Source: Oxalobacteraceae bacterium
GTDB taxonomy: Bacteria; Pseudomonadota; Gammaproteobacteria; Burkholderiales; Burkholderiaceae_D
DNA: 7,203 nucleotides
Assembly: GCA_947446335.1 (NCBI GenBank)
Contig: CANFGA010000158.1
Location: 1 to 7,203 of the forward strand
Reading direction: 5' to 3'
Part shown: piece by piece, positions 1 to 5,313 of the stretch
Position numbering within the stretch: the stretch's first letter is position 1
Layout: each line of letters opens with the position of its first letter
The notes under the pieces: generated by a model
What the model was told of the DNA's origin: nothing
What the model saw: only the letters and a program-made list of their open reading frames with translations
The model's database searches: none
Position numbers and translations under genes: made by a program

Positions 1-55
1 GCTTGAGCTTACGCTGCCGCGCAGCCAAGACCAACGAACTCTTGCAGCGATCGAT

Positions 56-90
56 ATGCGTTTTTCGCATGTTCAAGAATACAGTTGAAC
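56..90 (-). terminator. Possible weak terminator after dgkA (two small hairpins, no T-run)
   Basis: Starting 9 bases past the dgkA stop, the minus strand shows GTTCAA-N8-TTGAAC (71-90), followed at once by a five-base stem ATGCG/CGCAT around a homopolymer loop (56-70). No T-tract follows on the minus strand, so this is not a classical intrinsic terminator. It could be a Rho-assisted end or chance. The rest of the first 98 bases holds no gene I can support. Confidence 0.25.
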
Positions 91-98
91 AATGCAGC

Positions 99-485
99 TC
101 AGTAAAACTGGTCGAACAGCACCACGCACCAGGTCGCCACAGCCAAACCAAAAGACAGCAACACGGCGGCGCTGCCGAAATCCTTGGCATTCTTCGACAA
201 GGGATCGCGCTCCAGCGAGATCCGGTCGACCACCGCTTCGATCGCCGAGTTGAGCAACTCGACGACCAGCACCAGCACCAGCACGCCGATCAGCACCAGG
301 CGCTGAACAGCCGACAGCGGCAATCCCAGCGCGACTGCAACACCGATCACGAGCAAGACCAGTTCTTGCCGAAATGCATGTTCATGCCGCCATGCTGCCT
401 TGAAGCCATCGATCGAGTAGAAGAACGCCGAAAAAATGCGCTTCAGCCCGCTCTTGCTCTTGAATTCGCTCACTGGTTGCTCCAT
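99..485 (-). CDS. dgkA: Diacylglycerol kinase (prokaryotic DgkA type)
   Basis: A 128-residue inner-membrane enzyme that phosphorylates diacylglycerol to phosphatidic acid with ATP, recycling the diacylglycerol left by periplasmic glucan or LPS modification. The length fits the small trimeric DgkA family. The residues known to matter in the E. coli enzyme are present with a constant offset of seven: E35 in EHAFRQE, then E76, N79 and E83 in VELLNSAIE, and K101-D102 in the KNAKDFGSAAV stretch. Three hydrophobic segments are visible (about 42-57, 62-78 and 104-124), preceded by a basic amphipathic N-terminus. I chose the ATG at 485 (MEQPVSEF) because the open frame running up to 533 adds 16 residues unlike the family. 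The upstream AGAGAAAAG is only a weak ribosome-binding site. A possible -10 box, CATAAT, lies on the minus strand at 516-521, but I see no convincing -35. The gene is divergent from the iclR-type gene. The identification is secure. Confidence 0.95.
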   Translation of the reverse strand: MEQPVSEFKSKSGLKRIFSAFFYSIDGFKAAWRHEHAFRQELVLLVIGVAVALGLPLSAVQRLVLIGVLVLVLVVELLNSAIEAVVDRISLERDPLSKNAKDFGSAAVLLSFGLAVATWCVVLFDQFY

Positions 486-591
486 GCGGCTTTTCTCTGG
501 TGAATTGACGCGGACATTATGCCCGCAGAGCAAGGATAGTTCATGAAAATTGATAAACAGGCACCATGGAATTCCTTATTTTTTCACATCA

Positions 592-600
592 TGGTATAAA
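592..600 (+). promoter_or_regulatory. Candidate extended -10 promoter for the IclR-family gene
   Basis: TGGTATAAA matches the extended -10 form TGnTATAAT at eight of nine positions, counting n as a match. No good -35 box is seen at the usual distance (TTCCTT at 572-577 is poor), which extended -10 promoters can tolerate. Transcription would begin near 607, downstream of the upstream in-frame ATG at 566, which supports initiation at 632/635. Confidence 0.4.
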
Positions 601-615
601 GGGACTCAATATACC
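593..615. promoter_or_regulatory. Inverted repeat over the iclR promoter, candidate operator
   Basis: GGTATA and TATACC form a perfect 6-bp inverted repeat with an 11-base spacer. The left half lies inside the candidate -10 element and the right half just past the expected start of transcription. A repressor bound here would block its own gene. IclR-family proteins commonly bind dyads near their own promoters, so autoregulation is a reasonable inference, but no matching consensus is recalled. Confidence 0.35.
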
Positions 616-631
616 GCACTGCACCAACCAC

Positions 632-1414
632 ATGATGAAAATTGAACCCACAGCAACGCCAAAAACGACGATCCAGGTCATCGAACGGATGGTTTCATTG
701 CTCGATGCGCTGGCCAAATATACCGATCCGGTCAGCCTGAAGGAATTGTCGAAAGTGTCAGGCCTGCATCCATCGACCGCACACCGGATCTTGAACGACA
801 TGGTAATCACCCGCTTTGTCGACCGCGTCGAACCAGGCACTTATCGACTCGGCATGCGCTTGCTGGAACTGGGCAACATCGTCAAAAGCCGGCTCAGCGT
901 GCGTGAAGCGGCGGTCGACTTCATGCGCTCGCTGCACAAGAAGACCCAACAAACGATCAACCTCTCGGTGCGCCAAGGCGACGAGATCGTCTACATCGAC
1001 CGCGCCTTCTCCGAGCGCTCGGGCATGCAAGTGATGCGTGCGATCGGCGGGCGCGGCCCGCTGCATCTGACCTCGACCGGCAAGCTGTTTCTATCGGTCG
1101 ACGAAGCGAAGGCGATCCGCTCCTACGCAACGCGCACCGGCCTGGCCGGGCATAACAAGAATTCGATCACCGATCTGGACAAACTGGAGCGCGAACTGAG
1201 CCTGGTGCGCGCGCGCGGCTATGCGCGCGACAATGAGGAACTTGAACTCGGCGTGCGCTGCATGGCGGCCGGCATTCGCGACGATACCGGGAAACTGATC
1301 GCCGGCCTGTCAATTTCAGCGCCGGCCGATCGGCTACAGGAAGAGTGGCTGGAGGAATTGATCGACACGGCGAACCAGATTTCGGCGACCCTGGGCTACA
1401 TCCCGGAATCTTGA
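632..1414 (+). CDS. IclR-family transcriptional regulator
   Basis: A DNA-binding regulator of about 260 residues with the standard two-part IclR layout. The N-terminal winged helix-turn-helix is clear: IQVIERMVSLLDAL, then VSLKELSKVSGLHPSTAHRIL as the HTH with its recognition helix, then a wing ending in YRLGMRLLELG. The C-terminal effector-binding domain follows, with the family's typical VYIDRA, GRGPLHLTSTGKLFL and ELELGVRCMAAGIRD stretches and a final LSISAPADRL. The effector cannot be read from the sequence. An in-frame ATG at 566 would add 22 residues (MEFLIFSHHG...), but these do not resemble the family and lie upstream of the likely transcription start, so I prefer the adjacent ATGs at 632 and 635. 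Neither has a clear Shine-Dalgarno sequence. The gene is divergent from dgkA and convergent with the penicillin-binding protein gene, and no obvious catabolic target gene adjoins it. Confidence 0.93.
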   Translation: MMKIEPTATPKTTIQVIERMVSLLDALAKYTDPVSLKELSKVSGLHPSTAHRILNDMVITRFVDRVEPGTYRLGMRLLELGNIVKSRLSVREAAVDFMRSLHKKTQQTINLSVRQGDEIVYIDRAFSERSGMQVMRAIGGRGPLHLTSTGKLFLSVDEAKAIRSYATRTGLAGHNKNSITDLDKLERELSLVRARGYARDNEELELGVRCMAAGIRDDTGKLIAGLSISAPADRLQEEWLEELIDTANQISATLGYIPES

Positions 1415-1432
1415 CAGCGCCTCCCGGCGCTG
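1415..1432. terminator. GC-rich hairpin between convergent genes
   Basis: CAGCGCC-TCCC-GGCGCTG is a perfect 7-bp stem with a four-base loop. It begins at the base after the iclR stop codon and ends 3 bases before the stop of the convergent gene, filling almost the whole 21-bp gap. No T-run follows on either strand, so it is a possible bidirectional transcription end rather than a textbook intrinsic terminator. Confidence 0.45.
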
Positions 1433-1435
1433 GCA

Positions 1436-2500
1436 TCAGCCGCCGGGCAAGGACATGCCGGTCGGCTTGAGCCCTTCCAGCCATTTGCGCATGCGGCCGG
1501 CGTCGGCGGTGCGCGATTGCGTGCCTTTGGAATCGAGAAATACCATGATGACAGCGCGCCCTTCGATCTTCGCTTGCATCACCAGGCAGCGCCCTGCTTC
1601 GTTGATGAATCCGGTTTTTTGCAAGCCGATGTCCCAGTCAGGATTGTTCACCAGGCGATTCGTATTGCCGTAACGCATGGGCACACCATTGGGCTCGACG
1701 ATGGTTTTTTGATCGGTCGAATACTGGCGCAGCAAAGGTTCATTGTGCGCTGCCATGGCCAGTCGCGCCAGATCGCGGGCGCTGGCCACATTCGACTTGG
1801 ACAAGCCGCTCGAATCGACGTAATGCGTGTCGTTCATCCCCAGCAACTTGGCCTTGGCATTCATCGCCGCGACAAAGGCTGTCAAGCCACCCGGATAATT
1901 GCGCCCGAGCGCCGATGCAGCGCGGTTTTCCGAGCTCATCAATGCAATATGCAGCATGTCGGTACGGCTCAACTCGGATCCGATCTTCAGCCGTGAACGG
2001 GTGAATTTTTCACGGTCGATATCCTCGTCGGTCACTTTCAGCATCTCGTTCATGTCTTGACGCGCCTGAACGACGACCAGTCCAGTCATCAATTTAGTGA
2101 TCGATGCGATCGGTAACGCGACGTTGGCGTTTTTCTCGAACAAGACTTCCATGTTCGATTGGTCGAGCACCAGCGCCACGCTGGACTTCAGATCGAGCGG
2201 GTCGCGCGTCAGATTCAGCCCGGCCAGATCGCCCATCGTTTGCACGCTGGGTGCGGCGACCCGGACGCTTTGGATCACGGTCTTGCGTTTGCCGCGCACC
2301 ACCACCGTGCGCTTGGACGTGCGGCGCTCTGCCTTGGCCGCGCGCGTGCGCACGACAACCCGACTTTTCTTGACGACGACTTTTTTCGCGGCGCTTTTTT
2401 TGGTTGATGCCCCGTTGCCCGTTGCTTGCGCCTTGACGGCTTGAGCAGGAGCAAACACCAGCAGCAATGAAAAAAGTGCGCTCAGCGCAAGTTTGAACAT
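1436..2500 (-). CDS. pbpG: D-alanyl-D-alanine endopeptidase/carboxypeptidase, PbpG-like penicillin-binding protein (peptidase S11)
   Basis: A 354-residue periplasmic serine peptidase that trims or cleaves peptidoglycan cross-links. The three S11 active-site motifs are in order: SITK at 133-136 (catalytic Ser133, Lys136), SEN at 190-192 and KTG at 295-297. The N-terminus MFKLALSALFSLLLVFAPAQA is a typical Sec signal peptide. Between it and the catalytic domain lies a linker (about residues 34-73) with 18 Lys/Arg in 40 residues and three VVV blocks edged by basic residues. The protein ends soon after the catalytic domain, with no DacA-like C-terminal beta domain or amphipathic anchor, which favours PbpG (PBP7/8) over DacA/DacC. 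I chose the ATG at 2500 because AGGGAA lies 8 bases upstream and it gives the signal peptide directly; the frame open to 2581 adds unrelated residues. The gene probably has its own promoter (see 2554-2581). The exact bond cleaved is inferred from similarity. Confidence 0.92.
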   Translation of the reverse strand: MFKLALSALFSLLLVFAPAQAVKAQATGNGASTKKSAAKKVVVKKSRVVVRTRAAKAERRTSKRTVVVRGKRKTVIQSVRVAAPSVQTMGDLAGLNLTRDPLDLKSSVALVLDQSNMEVLFEKNANVALPIASITKLMTGLVVVQARQDMNEMLKVTDEDIDREKFTRSRLKIGSELSRTDMLHIALMSSENRAASALGRNYPGGLTAFVAAMNAKAKLLGMNDTHYVDSSGLSKSNVASARDLARLAMAAHNEPLLRQYSTDQKTIVEPNGVPMRYGNTNRLVNNPDWDIGLQKTGFINEAGRCLVMQAKIEGRAVIMVFLDSKGTQSRTADAGRMRKWLEGLKPTGMSLPGG

Positions 2501-2553
2501 TCGGTAATTCCCTGTAATACGAACAGAAGATCTGAACTGACGATCTCTGTTGC

Positions 2554-2581
2554 AGTGTAGCAAAATGACGATCGACCGCAA
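2554..2581 (-). promoter_or_regulatory. Candidate sigma-70 promoter for the pbpG-like gene
   Basis: On the minus strand, TTGCGG (2576-2581) and TACACT (2554-2559) are separated by 16 bases and lie 54 bases or more upstream of the chosen ATG. The -10 matches TATAAT at four of six positions and the -35 keeps the TTG. This is plausible, not strong. Confidence 0.4.
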
Positions 2582-2656
2582 GCGAATTTCACATCGAAAT
2601 GAGCGCCTCGTGCGCCTTCACAAGCTGCGCCCGGCCATCCGATGTGGAAGACGATC

Positions 2657-3352
2657 TTAATCAAGAAACCGAACGAATCCGGACAATGGCTCGCGCTCCG
2701 TCAGCAAGCTGTTTTCTATCTTGTCATGGTCGGCAAATCCAAGCGCCATCCCGCACACCACCGTCTCGCTGGGTGGCAATTGCAGCACGTCGGCGATGAT
2801 CCGGTGATATTGCGTGAATGCCGCCTGGGGGCAGGTATCGAGCCCGCGCCCGCGCGCCGCGACCATGATGTTTTGAAGAAACATGCCGTAATCGAGCCAC
2901 GAGCCCTTTTCCATCACGCGTTCAATCGTGAAAATGAGGCCGACCGGCGCGCCAAAGAAATCATAGTTGCGACCATGCTGGGCTGCCATCCCGGCCTTGT
3001 CTTCGCGCGTCAAGCCCAGCAGTGCATACAGATCCCAGCCGACCTTGCGGCGCCGATCGATAAACGGTGAAACCCAGGTGGTCGGATAGTAGGCGTACTC
3101 TTCCTTGTGCTGGCGCGCCACTTCCGGGTCAAAGTGCGCCGCCAGTATCTGCTGCGACAAGCGCTGCTTGATCTCGCCGGTCAGCACATAGACCTTCCAA
3201 GGCTGGGTATTGGTACCCGATGGCGCGCGCGCGGCCACTTGCAAAATTTGCTCCAAGTCTTCGCGAGCCACCGCGTCGGGCAAGAATGCGCGTATCGAGC
3301 GGCGACTCGTGATGGCGGCGTCGACGGCTTGTTGTTCATCATTTGAAATCAT
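2657..3352 (-). CDS. Nitroreductase-family FMN-dependent oxidoreductase
   Basis: A 231-residue cytosolic flavoprotein of the nitroreductase superfamily. These are homodimeric FMN enzymes that reduce nitro groups, quinones or related acceptors with NAD(P)H. The FMN-phosphate region SRRSIRAF (residues 16-23) and the PSGTNTQPW stretch (44-52) are classic, and SWLDYGMFLQNIMVAA plus GLDTCPQAAF (151-180) and GMALGFAD (201-208) complete the fold. The residue pattern resembles nitrobenzoate/nitrophenol-reductase-like members, but the true substrate cannot be told from sequence. The ATG at 3352 is preceded by GGAG seven bases upstream. The EamA permease gene ends 14 bases before this start, so the two are probably cotranscribed with the permease first. 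The 156-base gap to the pbpG-like gene holds a likely new promoter. Confidence 0.93.
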   Translation of the reverse strand: MISNDEQQAVDAAITSRRSIRAFLPDAVAREDLEQILQVAARAPSGTNTQPWKVYVLTGEIKQRLSQQILAAHFDPEVARQHKEEYAYYPTTWVSPFIDRRRKVGWDLYALLGLTREDKAGMAAQHGRNYDFFGAPVGLIFTIERVMEKGSWLDYGMFLQNIMVAARGRGLDTCPQAAFTQYHRIIADVLQLPPSETVVCGMALGFADHDKIENSLLTEREPLSGFVRFLD

Positions 3353-3366
3353 GGCATGCTCCGGTT

Positions 3367-4284
3367 CTATTTTTTAACAACAAAGACAACGCCGATCACC
3401 GCCACCAGCATGCCGGCCAGACCGAGCGCATTGAAGGCTTCACCGAACATCATCCACGCCATCACGGCGGTGACAGGCGGCGTCAGGTACAAGAGACTGG
3501 TGACTCTGGTCGCATCGCTGCTGCGGATCAGCGCAAACAACAGGAAAATGGCGCCGATCGACAAGCCGAGCACCGACCATAGCAGCGCACCCACAAAACG
3601 CGGGGTCCATTGCACTTGCGTGAAAGCGGGGGTCAAATCTTCGAAGATGATCGCCAATGGCAGTACGATGGCGATCGATGCGGCAAATTGAATCACGGTT
3701 CCGGTACGCAAATCGAAACGCGGACAATAATGCTTTTGGTACAGCGTGCCGGCGGTAATCGAGGCCAGTGCGAACAGGCACAGCAGGATGCTGGCGGTGG
3801 ACAAGCCGACCAGTTGCACTTTGGCCGCCACCACCAATCCCACGCCACACAGGCCGAAGAGCAGGCCCAGCCACTGACGCGGGCGCACCGATTCGCCGAT
3901 CAAGGGCGCAGCGAAGGCGGTCAGGATGGGCTGCATGCCCACGATCAGCGCCGACAAGCCGGCCGGCATTCCCAGTTTGATCGCGCACCAGACGCCGCTC
4001 AGATAGCCGGCATGCAGCAAGATGCCGGAAAAGGAAATATGCCAGACATTACCCTTGGGCCAGGGCGCCTTGATCAACAGCACCAGCGGCAGCAAGACCA
4101 GGAGCACCCCGGCGAAGCGCAACAACAGGAAGGTCAGCGGAGGGGCATAAGGCAAGCCGAATTTGGCGGCGATAAACCCGGTACTCCACAACAAGACAAA
4201 AAATCCGGGCAATGCGCCGGGCAACGCCAGCAATGCAGAAGCGGTTTTGTTGATGCCGGTGCCGGTCACTCGGGGATTGGACAT
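3367..4284 (-). CDS. EamA/DMT-superfamily permease
   Basis: A 305-residue inner-membrane protein of the drug/metabolite transporter superfamily with two tandem EamA repeats and about ten hydrophobic helices. The first helix carries the typical FFVLLWSTGFIAAKFGLPYA, followed by PLTFLLLRF; the second repeat includes LGLSIGAIFLLFALIR and ends LAGMLVAVIGVVFVVKK. Relatives export amino acids, metabolites or drugs; the substrate here is unknown. I chose the ATG at 4284 (MSNPRVTGTG), which leaves a short cytoplasmic tail before helix 1. It has no clear ribosome-binding site, so a GTG at 4344 that adds 20 residues, with a GGTAG nearby, remains possible. It is the first gene of a probable pair with the nitroreductase gene and divergent from the phasin gene. 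I found no convincing -10/-35 pair for it between 4285 and 4460. Confidence 0.9.
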   Translation of the reverse strand: MSNPRVTGTGINKTASALLALPGALPGFFVLLWSTGFIAAKFGLPYAPPLTFLLLRFAGVLLVLLPLVLLIKAPWPKGNVWHISFSGILLHAGYLSGVWCAIKLGMPAGLSALIVGMQPILTAFAAPLIGESVRPRQWLGLLFGLCGVGLVVAAKVQLVGLSTASILLCLFALASITAGTLYQKHYCPRFDLRTGTVIQFAASIAIVLPLAIIFEDLTPAFTQVQWTPRFVGALLWSVLGLSIGAIFLLFALIRSSDATRVTSLLYLTPPVTAVMAWMMFGEAFNALGLAGMLVAVIGVVFVVKK

Positions 4285-4312
4285 GCTGGATCGATTCGGG
4301 AATATGGTGTGA

Positions 4313-4334
4313 TGCTGCAACCGGCATTGCAGCA
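4313..4334. promoter_or_regulatory. Perfect 8-bp inverted repeat upstream of the permease gene
   Basis: TGCTGCAA-CCGGCA-TTGCAGCA lies 29 bases upstream of the chosen permease ATG. It could be a repressor operator or, in RNA, an 8-bp stem with a six-base loop near the start of the mRNA. If translation begins at the GTG at 4344 it would be inside the coding region and probably meaningless. Confidence 0.4.
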
Positions 4335-4436
4335 CCGACGTCACAGTCTACCATGTCAGCACTGATCAGGTGCTCGCAGCCGGGCTCAGCAGGGCTACAA
4401 ACACAGAATAAGCGCTTGCTGCGGCGGCAACAGGCT

Positions 4437-4452
4437 TTGTTGCAGCGCACAA
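4437..4452. promoter_or_regulatory. Upstream candidate PhaR operator
   Basis: TTGTTGCAGCGCACAA is a dyad of TTTGT/ACAAA arms around a TGC-rich core. It lies 8 bases upstream of the phasin -35 box and differs from the element at 4494-4509 at only two central positions. PhaR-type PHA regulators are known to bind TGCA-like motifs at phasin promoters; assigning this one to PhaR is inference. Confidence 0.5.
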
Positions 4453-4460
4453 AAAATCGC

Positions 4461-4488
4461 TTGACTTAATTATTGAAGGCTCTAGAAT
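4461..4488 (+). promoter_or_regulatory. Sigma-70 promoter of the phasin gene
   Basis: TTGACT (4461-4466) and TAGAAT (4483-4488) are separated by 16 bases; each matches consensus at five of six positions. Transcription should begin near 4495, giving a leader of about 115 bases before the phasin ATG. This is the best promoter in the window and suits a highly expressed granule protein. Confidence 0.75.
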
Positions 4489-4491
4489 AGC

Positions 4492-4511
4492 AATTGTTGC
4501 ACTGCACAATT
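4492..4511. promoter_or_regulatory. Downstream candidate PhaR operator at the transcription start
   Basis: AATTGTTGCACTGCACAATT has perfect AATTGT/ACAATT arms around TGCACTGC, with a TGCA-C-TGCA core. It begins three bases after the -10 box, so a bound protein would sit on the start site and block RNA polymerase. It repeats 14 of 16 bases of the upstream dyad. Confidence 0.6.
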
Positions 4512-4545
4512 CATTGTCAGTCTGAAATCAGATTCATCTGAAGCC

Positions 4546-4575
4546 TTATTCAAGCATTCATTATTCAAGCATTCA
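4546..4575 (+). repeat. 15-bp perfect tandem duplication in the phasin leader
   Basis: TTATTCAAGCATTCA occurs twice with no spacer (4546-4560 and 4561-4575), ending 33 bases before the phasin ATG. It is AT-rich and non-coding. It looks like a recent slippage duplication; whether it alters leader folding or translation is unknown. Confidence 0.9.
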
Positions 4576-4608
4576 TTTAGCAGCCCCACCCACTTATTGG
4601 AGTAACCC

Positions 4609-5175
4609 ATGTTTTCGATCCCTGAGCAATTTTCGACCGCTACCAAAACCAGCATGGAAGCCCAGTTTGCCATTTTCTCGACCCTGACCGGCAAGGCCTT
4701 CGAAGGCGTCGAGAAGCTGATCGACCTGAACCTGAACGCTGCCAAATCGTCGATGGAAGAAGCTTCGGCCACAGCCAAGCAATTGTTGTCGGCCAAGGAT
4801 GCACAAGAATTTTTCTCGCTGAGCGCTGCACAAGCCCAGCCAACTGCCGAGAAAGCAACGGCATACGGTCGCCAACTGGCCGCGATCGCTGCCGATACCC
4901 AAGCCCAATTCACCAAAACGGCTGAAACGCAAATCGCTGAAACCAACAAGAAAGTCGTCGCGCTGGTGGAAGAAGTGAGCAAAAATGCCCCAGCCGGTTC
5001 GGAAAATGCAGTGGCGATGTTGAAATCGGCCATCGACAATGCGAACGCCAGTTTCGAACAGTTCAGCAAGAGCAGCAAGCAAGCCGCCGAAACCATCGAA
5101 ACCAACCTGGCATCGGCTGTCAGCCAGTTCACCCAAGCAACTGAAAAAGCAGCACCAAAAGCTGGCAAGAAGTAA
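4609..5175 (+). CDS. phaP: Phasin family protein (polyhydroxyalkanoate granule-associated)
   Basis: A 188-residue phasin of the Phasin_2 type, a small amphiphilic protein that coats polyhydroxyalkanoate granules and controls their size and number. The start MFSIPEQFSTATKTSMEAQF is typical, followed by the conserved FEGVEKLIDLNLNAAKSSMEEA segment (about 35-56) and long Ala/Gln/Lys/Glu-rich helices that favour coiled-coil trimers. There is no signal peptide or membrane segment, and the Lys/Ala-rich end APKAGKK is common in the family. The ATG at 4609 follows GGAG at a six-base spacing. The gene stands alone as a transcription unit, with its own strong promoter and terminator. Regulation by a PhaR-like repressor is suggested by the paired dyads around the promoter. 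No PHA synthase gene is in the window, so the role in storage is inferred from family membership. Confidence 0.92.
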   Translation: MFSIPEQFSTATKTSMEAQFAIFSTLTGKAFEGVEKLIDLNLNAAKSSMEEASATAKQLLSAKDAQEFFSLSAAQAQPTAEKATAYGRQLAAIAADTQAQFTKTAETQIAETNKKVVALVEEVSKNAPAGSENAVAMLKSAIDNANASFEQFSKSSKQAAETIETNLASAVSQFTQATEKAAPKAGKK

Positions 5176-5187
5176 TTGGCGAGAGCC

Positions 5188-5247
5188 AGGTTCAACCGGG
5201 GTTGCAGTCGCGCGATTTATCCACGACATCGCACCCCGATTGAACCT
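5188..5247 (+). repeat. Long imperfect hairpin in the phasin 3' region
   Basis: AGGTTCAACCGGGGTTGC (5188-5205) pairs with GCACCCCGATTGAACCT (5231-5247): 8 bp, one C/A mismatch, 6 bp, a bulged T at 5203, then 2 bp. A further GTCG/CGAC stem (5207-5210 with 5224-5227) extends it towards the apical loop. It starts 12 bases after the phasin stop and has no T-run, so it is separate from the terminator 10 bases beyond. It could protect the mRNA from 3' exonucleases, belong to a dispersed REP-like family, or be part of a 3'-derived small RNA. Confidence 0.75.
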
Positions 5248-5257
5248 AGTCCCGGAT

Positions 5258-5295
5258 AAAAAAATGCCACGGCAAACAAGCCGTGGCATTTTTTT
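5258..5295. terminator. Bidirectional intrinsic terminator between phasin gene and livF
   Basis: A perfect 15-bp inverted repeat: seven A, then TGCCACGG, an eight-base loop, then CCGTGGCA and seven T. The GC-rich core with A-run on one side and T-run on the other works as an intrinsic terminator in both directions. It serves the phasin gene on the plus strand and ends the liv operon 18 bases after the livF stop on the minus strand. Confidence 0.93.
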
Positions 5296-5313
5296 GTTCC
5301 AGCAACCAGAGAA

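Noticed and set aside
2..88. A plus-strand stretch of 28 codons ending in TGA that could be the tail of a gene entering from the left and convergent with dgkA.
   Set aside because: Too short to recognise, with codon third positions less GC-rich than the neighbours. The bases left of the window would decide it.
566..631. N-terminal extension of the IclR-family protein from the ATG at 566.
   Set aside because: The extra residues do not look like the family, and a plausible promoter lies within this stretch, so the upstream ATG is probably not on the mRNA. An AGG five bases before it keeps a small doubt.
2588..2649. Distant inverted repeat TTTCACATCG / CGATGTGGAA after the nitroreductase gene, considered as a terminator.
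   Set aside because: Imperfect arms, a loop of over 40 bases, and no T-run on the minus strand.
3610..4365. A 251-codon plus-strand open frame opposite the permease gene.
   Set aside because: The product is Gln/His/Gly-rich and hydrophilic, as expected from the reverse of a hydrophobic membrane protein; no domain or ribosome-binding site is seen.
4482..5195. Long open frames on the minus strand opposite the phasin gene (237 and 231 codons).
   Set aside because: They mirror the phasin reading frame, run through its promoter or terminator region, and their translations show no recognisable domain. Biased codon use in the phasin gene explains the openness.
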